A DNA stretch of 17,242 nt from UBA7887 sp964408735 (GCA_964408735.1 CAYPAX010000099.1:1-17242), one strand, 5' to 3'; counted from the first letter of the stretch, positions 1 through 10,787 are shown. The notes: generated by a model not told the origin, from the sequence alone. A program made the numbers and translations.

Positions 1-486
1 TTCGCGCTGCGCATCCGCCCTCGCCTTCACAATCCCATTCACAAGCGCATCGTCCGCCAGGCAGGACCGAAAGGCTTCCTCGTCCAGGCCGGCCTGCTCC
101 ACGATCCCGGCCAAGGTCTCACGAGCATCGTCCACGAAAGCCCACTCGGCTTGTTTGAGAAAGAGGAAGTCTATCATCGCGACCGCCTTGTCGCGCTCGA
201 TGCAGTGGACGGCGACAGCGCCGTACAAGGCAGAGCGATTGAGCGGAAAGTCGCGATAGACGAGGCGCACCGTGCCCGGCTCGATGTAGGTCTCCTTGAG
301 CCAGGGCAGCACGGTCTTGTAGAAGCGTGCGCAATGCGGGCAGCTCATCGAGGCATATTCGACCAAGGTCACAGGCGCGTCGGGAGAGCCTAAGGCGAAC
401 TCCTCCGCTTTCGCGCCGCCAACGATGACCAGCATCGCGAATGCCGCAATGCCGGCCAGAATGGAACCTTGCCTTGGGTATCCCAT
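1..486 (-). CDS. DsbA-family thiol:disulfide oxidoreductase, exported (3' end outside window)
   Basis: The frame starts at ATG 486 and stays open to the left edge, giving the first 162 residues. Residues 1-28 form a Sec-type signal peptide: a short basic start, a hydrophobic core and an AKA-E cleavage site. The thioredoxin-fold part follows, with a CPHC redox motif at 49-52 inside a Y-A-S-M-S-C-P-H-C context typical of DsbA-like proteins. An AGGAGG ribosome site at 495-500, 8 bases before the ATG, fixes the start. The protein should work in the periplasm, oxidising or isomerising disulfides; members of this family with the ASMSCPHC context are common in alphaproteobacteria and often annotated as DsbA or 'thioredoxin domain-containing' proteins. 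It is divergent from the dehalogenase-like gene. The missing C-terminus (about 40-60 residues) leaves the exact subfamily open. Confidence 0.88.
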   Translation of the reverse strand, partial: MGYPRQGSILAGIAAFAMLVIVGGAKAEEFALGSPDAPVTLVEYASMSCPHCARFYKTVLPWLKETYIEPGTVRLVYRDFPLNRSALYGAVAVHCIERDKAVAMIDFLFLKQAEWAFVDDARETLAGIVEQAGLDEEAFRSCLADDALVNGIVKARADAQRE

Positions 487-545
487 ATCGATCGCCTCCT
501 CAGGTTAGTGCCTGCCCGCTGGCCTCTGATGCCACCGCTCAGCCT

Positions 546-568
546 ATGCGGCCGCGGCGGCCCCGCAT
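546..568. repeat. GC-rich inverted repeat in the intergenic region
   Basis: Six-base arms ATGCGG (546-551) and CCGCAT (563-568) flank an 11-base GC-only spacer, between the divergent DsbA-like and dehalogenase-like genes. It could be a regulator site or a small hairpin. No T-run follows on either strand, so a terminator is unlikely. The rest of 487-638 shows no gene and no convincing promoter. Confidence 0.3.
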
Positions 569-638
569 TAAAACACATCAGGCTACGTGCTATCGTCGGC
601 AGCCTCGACGCGACCTGATCTGAGAATGGCGGAAAACT

Positions 639-1709
639 ATGGNNNNNNNNNNGGAACCTTTCGGTGTCGCCTCGACCCGGGCGACGACGCGCCGGGCGCG
701 CAGCCATACCTATCGGCCGCGGCAGGATATTCTCGACAAGTTCCCCGATATTTCGGGGAACACGGTGAATGGTCTCGGCGATACCGAGCCAAGGCCACCC
801 TCCCGCTTTTTCTGGCACCCGCCGGACCGGCAGACCCATGGGGCCCTGCAGCAATACATCGTCTCTGCGTTTCGCCCGGGATCGATGGAAGATCGTTCGT
901 TTCGCAATCCCAATGTCGATCGCGGCCCGGCGCTACAGCCCCAAGCCGGCGCGCGCCAGGCTGGCGATGCATCCCACTGGACCCCGGCGATCAAATCCTA
1001 CGTGCTGGCCGACGAAGCCGATCTCGTCGGCATAACCGAGCTCAGGCCCGACTACGTCTATGACGGCGAAGTGGTCGAAGAGCCGAGACTGGTGATGATC
1101 GGCGTCGCGCACGACTATGCGCGGCTCAGCCAGGCGCCCGGCAGCGAAGACAACCCCGAGCCCTATTACGACCTCCACGATCAGTACAACCGCGCCGCCC
1201 GCGTCGCGGCCCGGCTGACAAACCATATTCGCTCGCTGGGCTATGCGGCGACGGCCTTCCCGGGACCCATGGCAGGCGCTTTGAACATGATTCCCGCTGC
1301 CATCGAAGCCGGACTCGGACAGCTTGGCAAGCATGGCTCTCTCATCAATCGAGCCTATGGGTCGGGATTTCGCCTCTCAGCGGTCGCGACGGACCTTCCG
1401 CTCGAATCGGATACCGCCGACTCCTTCGGCGCCGAGACGTTCTGCCTGAACTGCCAGGTCTGCCGTGATGCCTGTCCGCCCGGGGCTATTGTCAACGAGA
1501 AGCAAATGGTTCGCGGCACAAAGAAATGGTACGTCGATTTCGACAAATGCATCCCCTATTTCGGCGAACATCTCGCCTGCGGGATATGCATTGCCGTCTG
1601 CCCCTATACGCGGCCCGGCTTGGCTCAGCGCTTGATCGAGAAAATGGCGCGACGGCGTTCGCAGATGGTGGGCGATGACGGGATCGAACCGCCGACCTCC
1701 TCGGTGTAA
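639..1709 (+). CDS. Reductive-dehalogenase-like / QueG-related double [4Fe-4S] protein, 5' end uncertain
   Basis: Two ferredoxin-type cluster motifs lie near the C-terminus: C-x2-C-x2-C-x3-CP (Cys 269, 272, 275, 279 counted from ATG 639) and C-x9-C-x2-C-x3-CP (Cys 304, 314, 317, 321). Before them is a G-L-G-Q-L-G-K-H segment (226-232) like that of epoxyqueuosine reductase and reductive dehalogenases, which share a cobamide-binding fold. The N-terminal part with FFWHPPD and a long acidic middle fits RdhA-like proteins of proteobacteria better than QueG. There is no Tat signal in the visible part and no rdhB-like membrane anchor nearby, so a cytoplasmic, non-respiratory role is inferred; the substrate is unknown. 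The start is unreliable: the N gap lies 2 bases after ATG 639, an in-frame stop sits at 621-623, and another ATG at 626 in a different frame (MAENYG) could be the true start if the gap length differs. The last 14 residues (from 343) are antisense tRNA-Val sequence; the natural end is probably near residue 340. Confidence 0.72.
   Translation: MXXXXEPFGVASTRATTRRARSHTYRPRQDILDKFPDISGNTVNGLGDTEPRPPSRFFWHPPDRQTHGALQQYIVSAFRPGSMEDRSFRNPNVDRGPALQPQAGARQAGDASHWTPAIKSYVLADEADLVGITELRPDYVYDGEVVEEPRLVMIGVAHDYARLSQAPGSEDNPEPYYDLHDQYNRAARVAARLTNHIRSLGYAATAFPGPMAGALNMIPAAIEAGLGQLGKHGSLINRAYGSGFRLSAVATDLPLESDTADSFGAETFCLNCQVCRDACPPGAIVNEKQMVRGTKKWYVDFDKCIPYFGEHLACGICIAVCPYTRPGLAQRLIEKMARRRSQMVGDDGIEPPTSSV
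643..652. other. Assembly gap (10 N)
   Basis: Ten consecutive Ns. A run of exactly ten is commonly used for a scaffold gap of unknown length, so the sequence to its left and right may not be neighbours at this distance. It falls in the 5' end of the dehalogenase-like gene and hides that gene's true start. Confidence 0.95.
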
Positions 1710-1741
1710 ACGAGGCGCTCTCCCAGCTGAGCTAATCGCCC
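1666..1741 (-). tRNA. tRNA-Val (anticodon UAC)
   Basis: Read on the minus strand, a 7-bp acceptor stem GGGCGAT/ATCGCCC encloses a D arm with TAGCTCAGCTGGGAGAGC, an anticodon arm CCTCG-TTTACAC-CGAGG with anticodon TAC, and a T arm with GGTTCGATCC. The CCA end is encoded (1666-1668). It is 17 bases downstream of the hupB terminator hairpin and T-run, and its 3' half overlaps the end of the convergent dehalogenase-like reading frame. Confidence 0.97.
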
Positions 1742-1757
1742 CTCAGATGCCTGGCAG

Positions 1758-1793
1758 AAAAAACGATGCCGGCCTCCCTGAAGAGGCCGGCAT
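1758..1793 (-). terminator. Rho-independent terminator of hupB
   Basis: A perfect 11-bp stem, ATGCCGGCCTC (1766-1776) with GAGGCCGGCAT (1783-1793), has a 6-base loop. On the minus strand it is followed after CG by six Ts (1758-1763). It lies just downstream of the hupB stop. The plus-strand side (GTTTGTCTTT) is weaker, so it acts mainly for the minus strand. Confidence 0.93.
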
Positions 1794-1820
1794 GTTTGTC
1801 TTTACCGTCGCCTGATTAGG

Positions 1821-2093
1821 CTAGTTGACGGAATCCTTCAGGCCTTTGCCGGCCTTAAACTTTGGCTGGTTAGATGCTGCGATCTGAATCTTCTCGCCGG
1901 TGCGCGGATTTCTGCCTTTCGACGCAGCGCGATGAGTGACACTGAAAGTGCCGAAACCGACCAAGCGGACATCGTCACCTTTTTTCAACGCAGCGGTAAT
2001 GATATCGAACACCGCGTTAACTGCGCCTGTCGCATCGGTTTTCGACAGGTCGGCCGCGTCGGCAACAGCCGCGACGAGATCGTTCTTGTTCAC
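1821..2093 (-). CDS. hupB: DNA-binding protein HU
   Basis: This 90-residue protein has the normal HU length. It carries the HU/IHF signature GFGTF (around residues 46-50) and the DNA-contacting beta-arm with GRNPRTGE (around 61-68). HU dimers bend and compact DNA in the nucleoid. Translation begins at GTG 2093, preceded 7 bases upstream by a purine-rich AGAGGGGGGG ribosome site, so the start is well supported. It lies downstream of lon, as in many proteobacteria, but lon has its own terminator and hupB its own promoter (2167-2195). That suggests independent, strong expression. Confidence 0.96.
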   Translation of the reverse strand: MNKNDLVAAVADAADLSKTDATGAVNAVFDIITAALKKGDDVRLVGFGTFSVTHRAASKGRNPRTGEKIQIAASNQPKFKAGKGLKDSVN

Positions 2094-2166
2094 AAGCGTG
2101 CCCCCCCTCTGGTGGTGCTGGAATCTCGGAAACTTGGCCGCTACGGGCCGCTACCCGGTAAGGCAC

Positions 2167-2195
2167 ACTCTACGGTGGCCCCACCAATGCGTCAA
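2167..2195 (-). promoter_or_regulatory. Sigma-70-type promoter of hupB
   Basis: On the minus strand, TTGACG (2195-2190), a 17-base spacer and TAGAGT (2172-2167) match the housekeeping consensus well. The transcript would start near 2160 and carry a leader of about 65 bases before the GTG start. The lon terminator lies just upstream, consistent with separate transcription. Confidence 0.7.
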
Positions 2196-2208
2196 TTCAA
2201 ACATCCCC

Positions 2209-2232
2209 AAAAACCGCCGGGAAATGCGGTTT

Positions 2233-2234
<2 letters not shown>
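2209..2234 (-). terminator. Terminator of lon, overlapping its stop codon
   Basis: AAAAACCGC (2209-2217) pairs with GCGGTTTTT (2226-2234) around an 8-base loop, so on the minus strand the hairpin ends in five Ts. Its symmetric A/T tracts would also let it work on the other strand. The first arm takes in two bases of the lon TAA (2233-2235). Confidence 0.85.
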
Positions 2235-4677
<2,443 letters not shown>

Positions 4678-4697
4678 GATTCTCGCACTGTCACCGG

Positions 4698-4715
4698 CCC
4701 CGGCGGATGCCGGGG
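4698..4715 (-). promoter_or_regulatory. GC hairpin in the lon 5' leader
   Basis: A perfect 7-bp stem, CCCCGGC (4698-4704) with GCCGGGG (4709-4715), has a 4-base loop. It sits about 20 bases upstream of the lon start and lacks a T-run. In the lon transcript it would be a very stable leader hairpin; it may instead be a remnant of a clpX terminator. Confidence 0.45.
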
Positions 4716-4753
4716 AGCATTACCGCCGGCCGGACGGCCGCACGGAGATACTT

Positions 4754-4784
4754 CTAGGTGGCTGCCGCGAGCCGATTCGTCAAG
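4754..4784 (-). promoter_or_regulatory. Possible promoter of lon, heat-shock-like
   Basis: On the minus strand, CTTGACG (4784-4778), 16 bases, then CCACCTAG (4761-4754) loosely resembles the sigma-32 pattern CTTGAAA ... CCCCATNT. Heat-shock control of lon is well known in bacteria, but the match here is imperfect and the site remains a guess. Confidence 0.3.
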
Positions 4785-4800
4785 TCCGCAGCAACCCGGA

Positions 4801-6069
<1,269 letters not shown>

Positions 6070-6079
6070 TTCTATCCCA

Positions 6080-6132
6080 ACGCTAGTCGCGTGTGCGCAA
6101 TGTCAATGTTAGACACCGCATCCTCGCGACTA
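6080..6132 (-). promoter_or_regulatory. Possible clpX promoter within a spaced inverted repeat
   Basis: TTGACA (complement at 6101-6106) is a perfect -35 hexamer on the minus strand, but the best -10 candidate, TAGCGT (6085-6080), is only 15 bases away. It lies between the arms of an 8-base inverted repeat, TAGTCGCG (6084-6091) and CGCGACTA (6125-6132). A start here would give a nearly leaderless clpX message. The site is suggestive only. Confidence 0.3.
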
Positions 6133-6202
6133 CAACAATAGACTTAGTGTGCCGGAGCGCAAATGCGAAATCGTCTCAGCGCGGTTGCGCCCAAGCCACA
6201 CC

Positions 6203-6841
6203 TCAGCTTGCGGCATCCTCGTCCGCCGGTGCCGGACGGCTGGTGACGACCTCGTCGATCAGCCCGTACTCCTTCGCAGCCTCCGGCATGAGGAAGCGGT
6301 CGCGCTCCATCGAATCCTCGATGTCCGAGAGCTTCTGGCCCGTGTGCTGGACATAGATCTCGTTCAGCCGGCTGCGCAAGGCCAGGATTTCCTTGGCGTG
6401 GATCTCGATATCCGTGGCCTGCCCTTGGAAGCCCCCCGAAGGCTGGTGGATCATGATGCGGGCATTCGGCAGCGAGTAGCGCATGCCCGCCGTACCCGCC
6501 GCCAAAAGCAGCGAGCCCATGGAGGCCGCCTGGCCGATACACAGAGTCGAGACGGCCGGGCGGATGTATTGCATGGTGTCGTATATCGCCAGGCCGGAGG
6601 TGACGATGCCGCCCGGCGAGTTGATGTAGAACGCGATATCCTTGGTCGGATTTTCCGATTCGAGATAGAGCAGCTGCGCCGTGACCAGGGAGGCGACCAT
6701 GTCGTCGACCGGGCCAGTGAGAAAGATGATGCGCTCCTTGAGCAATCGCGAATAGATGTCGTAGGCGCGCTCGCCGCGATTGGTCTGCTCCACCACCATC
6801 GGCACGAGGGCGTTCATGGTGGTCTCTATCGGGTCTCTCAT
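6203..6841 (-). CDS. clpP: ClpP, proteolytic subunit of Clp protease
   Basis: This 212-residue serine peptidase has the complete catalytic triad: Ser107 in GQAASMGS, His132 in MIHQPSGG and Asp181 in MERDRF. The glycine-rich NSPGG (74-78) that shapes the active site is also present. ClpP forms a double-ring cytoplasmic chamber that degrades substrates unfolded by ClpX or ClpA. The ATG is 6 bases after the tig stop, so tig and clpP are probably co-transcribed and translationally coupled. The tig-clpP-clpX order is the standard proteobacterial one. Confidence 0.98.
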   Translation of the reverse strand: MRDPIETTMNALVPMVVEQTNRGERAYDIYSRLLKERIIFLTGPVDDMVASLVTAQLLYLESENPTKDIAFYINSPGGIVTSGLAIYDTMQYIRPAVSTLCIGQAASMGSLLLAAGTAGMRYSLPNARIMIHQPSGGFQGQATDIEIHAKEILALRSRLNEIYVQHTGQKLSDIEDSMERDRFLMPEAAKEYGLIDEVVTSRPAPADEDAAS

Positions 6842-6847
6842 TTGCCT

Positions 6848-8188
6848 CTACTCCGCTTTCGCGTCCGCGTCTTCGGGTTCGGCGAACAGCTCTTCTGCAG
6901 TCGCCGTCTTGTCCTCGACCGTGGCCATCTCGATGATGAAGTCGATCACCTTGTCCTCGTAGAGCGGCGCCTGCAACTCATTCATGGCCTGTGGATTGTT
7001 GCGGAAGTAGTCGAAGATCTGCTGTTCCTGGCCGGGATAGCGGCGCGCCTGGTCCATGACCGCGCGGTTGAGCTCTTCTTGAGGCACCACGATCTCGTTC
7101 TGCTGGCCGATCTCCGAGAGCAGCAGGCCCAAGCGGATGCGGCGCTCGGCAATGCGCCGATAATCCTTGCGCGACTCCTCTTCCGTCTCGTCCATATCGT
7201 CCCAGGTCTTGTTCTCGTGCTCCATGTCGTGGGTGACCTGGTGCCAGATCGACTCGAACTCCCGCTCCAGCATGCCCGGCGGCACTTCGAAGTCGTGCTC
7301 CGCAGCAAGCTTGTCAAGGATCTCGCGTTTCAGGCGCGTGCGCGATGCCGTGGTGTAGTCGCGCTCGATCTGGTCGCGCACCGCCGCCTGCAAGGCCGCC
7401 AGGTCGCCGAGGCCCATGCGCTCGGCGAGGGCATCGTCGATCGCGGTCTCCTTGCGCTCGAGAAGCTGGTGCACCTTGACCTCGAAGACCGCGTCCTTGC
7501 CGGCCACGGCTTCGCCCGGATAGTCCTCGGGAAAGCCCACCTTGACGTCGACATCGTCGCCCGCCTTGGCACCGATCAACTGCTCTTCGAAGCCCGGAAT
7601 CAGTGAGTTCGAGCCGAGTTCGAGCTGGAAATCCTCGGCGCTGCCGCCCTCGAAGGCCTCGCCGTCGATGCGGCCCGTGAAATCTATGCGCACAGCATCG
7701 CCTTCCGCCGCTTCGCGCTCCGCCTCGACAGGCTCGAAGTCCTTCTGCTCCTCGGCGATCTTCTGCACCGCTTCTTCAACGGTGTCATCGGCCACCTCGA
7801 CCTTGAGCCGGGCGAATTCCATGCCCTTGAGGTCGCCGGGCTCGATATCCGGCAGGGTCTCCAGCGACAGGGTGTATTCGAGATCAGAGCCGTTCTCGAA
7901 GTCGCCCATGTCGATCTCGGGCTGCATCGCCGGGCGCACGCCGTGGTCCATCATGGCCTGCTGCGAGGACTTGTTGACCGTCTCCGACAGCACCTCGTCC
8001 ATCACCGCCTTCTCGAAGCGCTTGCGGAGCAGGGCGAGCGGCGCCTTGCCGGGCCGAAAGCCTTTGATTTCAGCGGTTTCCTGAATCGACGATAGCTTCT
8101 CGACGATCTGTGTCTCGATCTCGTCGGCGGGCACGACCACCTTGTATTCGCGCTTGAGACCTTCCGAGAGTGTTTCCGTTACCTGCAT
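6848..8188 (-). CDS. tig: Trigger factor, ribosome-associated chaperone and prolyl isomerase
   Basis: This 446-residue protein has the normal length and three-domain order. The N-terminal ribosome-docking domain has the signature GFRPGKAP (43-50). A central FKBP-type prolyl isomerase domain covers about 150-245 (IDFTGRIDGEAFEGG and LIPGFEEQLIGAKAGD). A helical C-terminal chaperone domain follows, with a very acidic tail (FAEPEDADAKAE). It binds nascent chains at the ribosome exit. It begins 44 bases after tRNA-Leu and runs into clpP. The ribosome site is weak (AGAG), but the start matches the family N-terminus MQVTET. Confidence 0.98.
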   Translation of the reverse strand: MQVTETLSEGLKREYKVVVPADEIETQIVEKLSSIQETAEIKGFRPGKAPLALLRKRFEKAVMDEVLSETVNKSSQQAMMDHGVRPAMQPEIDMGDFENGSDLEYTLSLETLPDIEPGDLKGMEFARLKVEVADDTVEEAVQKIAEEQKDFEPVEAEREAAEGDAVRIDFTGRIDGEAFEGGSAEDFQLELGSNSLIPGFEEQLIGAKAGDDVDVKVGFPEDYPGEAVAGKDAVFEVKVHQLLERKETAIDDALAERMGLGDLAALQAAVRDQIERDYTTASRTRLKREILDKLAAEHDFEVPPGMLEREFESIWHQVTHDMEHENKTWDDMDETEEESRKDYRRIAERRIRLGLLLSEIGQQNEIVVPQEELNRAVMDQARRYPGQEQQIFDYFRNNPQAMNELQAPLYEDKVIDFIIEMATVEDKTATAEELFAEPEDADAKAE

Positions 8189-8232
8189 GACGAACTCTGT
8201 TGTGATTACCGAAAAGACAACCCTTTGGCGTG

Positions 8233-8319
8233 TGGTGCGGGCGAAGGGACTCGAACCCCCACGGCCTTGCGGCCACCAGGACCTAAACCTGGCGCGTCTA
8301 CCAGTTCCGCCACGCCCGC
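8233..8319 (-). tRNA. tRNA-Leu (anticodon UAG)
   Basis: Read on the minus strand, the acceptor stem is GCGGGCG/CGCCCGC. A class II long variable arm (GTGGCCGCAAGGCCGT) follows the anticodon arm CCAGG-TTTAGGT-CCTGG with anticodon TAG. The T arm has GGTTCGAGTCC, and CCA is encoded (8233-8235). Long variable arm and anticodon agree on leucine. It is on the same strand as tig, 44 bases upstream of it, with no obvious terminator between. Confidence 0.97.
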
Positions 8320-8340
8320 CGACACCGCAGCCGGGCCGAA

Positions 8341-8356
8341 TCCCGCAGCCGCGGGA
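8341..8356 (-). terminator. Small GC hairpin after the E1-like gene, possible weak terminator
   Basis: A 6-bp stem, TCCCGC (8341-8346) with GCGGGA (8351-8356), has a 4-base loop. It lies between the end of the E1-like gene and tRNA-Leu. There is no T-run, so it is at best a weak or Rho-assisted terminator; it could also belong to the tRNA leader. Confidence 0.3.
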
Positions 8357-8365
8357 GGGCGCGCA

Positions 8366-8394
8366 ACATGTAGCCCGTCGTCAGGCGAAGACCA
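8366..8394 (-). promoter_or_regulatory. Possible tRNA-Leu promoter
   Basis: On the minus strand, TTGGTC, a 17-base spacer and TACATG lie about 50-75 bases upstream of the tRNA. Spacing is ideal, but both hexamers are only partial matches to the consensus. A tRNA promoter is expected in this gap because the upstream gene ends at 8403. Confidence 0.3.
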
Positions 8395-8402
8395 AGGAAA
8401 AC

Positions 8403-10772
8403 TTATAGGCGCGCCAGACAGGCCTGCGCTGCCGCATCGATGATGGCCTCGGCATCTATGCCGTGGGCGCGGTAGAGATCGGCAAGATTGCCGGACTGGC
8501 CGAAGGCCGAGACGCCGAGCGGCTGCAGACGGTGGCCGGCCACGGAGCCGAGCCAGGCAAGCGTCGAGGGATGGCCGTCGAGCACCGTCACCAGGGCCGC
8601 GTCGGGTGCCAGATCGGCCAGCAGGCGCTCGATCGGTGCGTTGGCGGCCTCGCCGACCCGGCGCCGCTCCCTTGCCTCCGACCAGCCGCGATAGGCGCGG
8701 TCGGCCGAAGGCATGGCGAGCAGGCCGACGCCGGGGATATCCTCTGCGATCGCCGCGTGAGCTTCGATCACTTCCGGTGCCACGGCACCGCAATAGACGA
8801 TGGCGAGCTCCGCGCCGGGTGTCGGCGCCACTTGCCAGTAGGCGCCGTCGAGAACCGCATCCTTGTCCAGTTCGCGCTCCGGCTGACCGATCGGTCGGGT
8901 GGAGAGGCGCATATAGATCGAGCCGCCGTCTTCATCCTGCATATGCTCGAAACCCCAATGCATTATGGTGGAAAGCTCATCCACATAGGCAGGTTCGAAA
9001 TAGGTCAGGTTGGGCTGGGCGATACCCATCGGCGGTGTGCTCACGGACTGATGCGCACCGCCTTCGGGCGCCAGGGTGATGCCCGACGGCGTGCCAACCA
9101 GCATGAAGCGGGCATCCTGGTAGCAGGCGTAGATCATGGCATCCTGGCCACGCGCGATGAAGGGATCGTAGAGCGCACCGACGGGCAGCAGTCGCGTGCC
9201 GAACATCTCCGCCGACAGCCCCAGCGCCGCCAGGGTCAGGAAGAGGTTGTTCTCGGCAATGCCGAGCTCGATGTGCTGACCGCTCGGCGAGGCCCGCCAG
9301 CGCTGGGCCGAGACCACGTGCTCGTCACGAAAGGTATCGGCGCGCTCCTGGCGGTCGAAGATTTGCCGCTGATTGACCCAGCCGCCGAGATTGGTCGACA
9401 CCGTGACGTCCGGCGAGGTCGTAATCAGCCGGCTGGCCAGTTCGCTGTCGCCACGGCCGATATCGTTGAGAATGCGCCCGAACGCCTCCTGGGTCGAGGC
9501 CGTCTCCTTGACCGAAACCGCCAGACTGTCGGGAATCGCCACCCGCGGCGCGGCGAAACGGCGCTTCACATCCGCCGCAAAAGGTGCGGCATCGATGACC
9601 GCCTGCAAGGCCTCCGGCGCTATGTCGAGGCCGGCGAAGCGCTCCCATTCCTCGCCGTCCGCGATGGCGTTCATGTCCTTGAATGTCGCCATCTGCTCGG
9701 GCGTCATCAGGCCCGAATGGTTGTCCTTGTGGCCGGCCAGCGGCAGGCCCTTGCCCTTGACCGTATAGGCGATGATGGCCTGCGGCCGGTCGCTCTCGCC
9801 CGCTTTCTCATAGGCCTCAAGCACGGTCTCCAGGTCGTGGCCGGCGAGATTGGTCATCAGGGCATGTAGGCGATCGTCGTCGTGCTCATCAAGGAGAGCC
9901 TTGATGCCGCTGGTATCGCCGAGATCGCGTTGCAAGTGCTCGCGCCAGGCAGCGCCACCCTTGAAGGTCAGGGCCGAATAGAGCTGGTTGGGGCAATTGT
10001 CGATCCAGTCGAGCAGCGCGTCGCCGCCCGGGCGTGGCGCCTGGGCCTGCAACAGCTTGCCGTATTTGATCGTTTGCACGTCCCAGTTCATCGACGAGAA
10101 CAGGCCGTCGAGGCGATTGAACAGGCGGTCCGTGACGACGCTGTCGAGGCTCTGGCGATTGTAGTCGATAATCCACCAGCAGTTCCGCACCTCGTGCTTC
10201 CAGCTCTCCAGCAGGGTCTCGAAGACCACGCCTTCGTCGAGCTCGGCATCGCCGAACAGCGCGATCATGCGCCCGTCGTGGCACCAGTCCTCGCGCTCCA
10301 GGCCGTGCAGGCGCAGATAATCCTGGGTAAGCGAGGCGAACACGGTCATGGCACCGCCGAGGCCCACCGAGCCGGTGGAGAAATCGACGTCGGCCTTGTC
10401 CTTGGTGCGCGAGGGATAGGACTGGGCGCCGCCGAAACCGCGGAAACGAGCCATCTGCTCCTGGGACTGGCGGCCGAAGAGATACTGAATGGCATGAAAG
10501 ACCGGGCTCGCATGGGGCTTCACCGCCACCCGGTCCTGGGGCCTCAGCGCATGGAAATAGAGCGCCGTCATCAGCGTCGCCAGCGAAGCGGAGGAAGCCT
10601 GGTGGCCGCCCACCTTCACGCCGTCATTGCTCTCGCGGATGTGGTTGGCATTGTGGATGATCCACGACGACAGCCAGACCACCTTGCGCTCCAACTCCCG
10701 CAGCGCCGCGATGTCGGGTGTGATCTCGATGGTGGTATCGGGGGGAGCGACGGCGGCAAGCGGCGGGACCAT
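8403..10772 (-). CDS. AceE/MdeB-like thiamine-diphosphate 2-oxo acid dehydrogenase E1 ('transketolase family')
   Basis: This 789-residue protein is built like a homodimeric E1 dehydrogenase. The thiamine-diphosphate motif starts at GDAELDEG (174-181) and closes at DYNRQSLD (203-210), like AceE's GDGEMDE ... NLQRLDG. The later GTPSGITLAPEGGAHQS segment matches the second (pyrimidine-binding) half of E1 proteins. AceE is about 890 residues, so this one is shorter. Such proteins decarboxylate a 2-oxo acid and pass the acyl group to a lipoyl E2; MdeB of Pseudomonas, linked to 2-oxobutyrate from methionine, is a related type. The substrate here is unknown, and no E2 or E3 is in the window. I chose ATG 10772 because GGAG lies 7 bases upstream and the protein then begins MVPPLAAV; the frame opens 36 codons earlier, but that part lacks E1 character. 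An Lrp regulator is divergent. Confidence 0.85.
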   Translation of the reverse strand: MVPPLAAVAPPDTTIEITPDIAALRELERKVVWLSSWIIHNANHIRESNDGVKVGGHQASSASLATLMTALYFHALRPQDRVAVKPHASPVFHAIQYLFGRQSQEQMARFRGFGGAQSYPSRTKDKADVDFSTGSVGLGGAMTVFASLTQDYLRLHGLEREDWCHDGRMIALFGDAELDEGVVFETLLESWKHEVRNCWWIIDYNRQSLDSVVTDRLFNRLDGLFSSMNWDVQTIKYGKLLQAQAPRPGGDALLDWIDNCPNQLYSALTFKGGAAWREHLQRDLGDTSGIKALLDEHDDDRLHALMTNLAGHDLETVLEAYEKAGESDRPQAIIAYTVKGKGLPLAGHKDNHSGLMTPEQMATFKDMNAIADGEEWERFAGLDIAPEALQAVIDAAPFAADVKRRFAAPRVAIPDSLAVSVKETASTQEAFGRILNDIGRGDSELASRLITTSPDVTVSTNLGGWVNQRQIFDRQERADTFRDEHVVSAQRWRASPSGQHIELGIAENNLFLTLAALGLSAEMFGTRLLPVGALYDPFIARGQDAMIYACYQDARFMLVGTPSGITLAPEGGAHQSVSTPPMGIAQPNLTYFEPAYVDELSTIMHWGFEHMQDEDGGSIYMRLSTRPIGQPERELDKDAVLDGAYWQVAPTPGAELAIVYCGAVAPEVIEAHAAIAEDIPGVGLLAMPSADRAYRGWSEARERRRVGEAANAPIERLLADLAPDAALVTVLDGHPSTLAWLGSVAGHRLQPLGVSAFGQSGNLADLYRAHGIDAEAIIDAAAQACLARL

Positions 10773-10787
10773 GGCAAATCTCCGGCG

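Noticed and set aside
6149..7606. Plus-strand open frame of 485 codons opposite clpP and tig
   Set aside because: It spans two certain genes on the other strand and is dominated by Arg, Leu and Asp; no domain is seen.
8142..8408. Plus-strand peptide across tRNA-Leu with a GLEPPRP-like segment
   Set aside because: This is the well-known spurious translation of an antisense tRNA gene.
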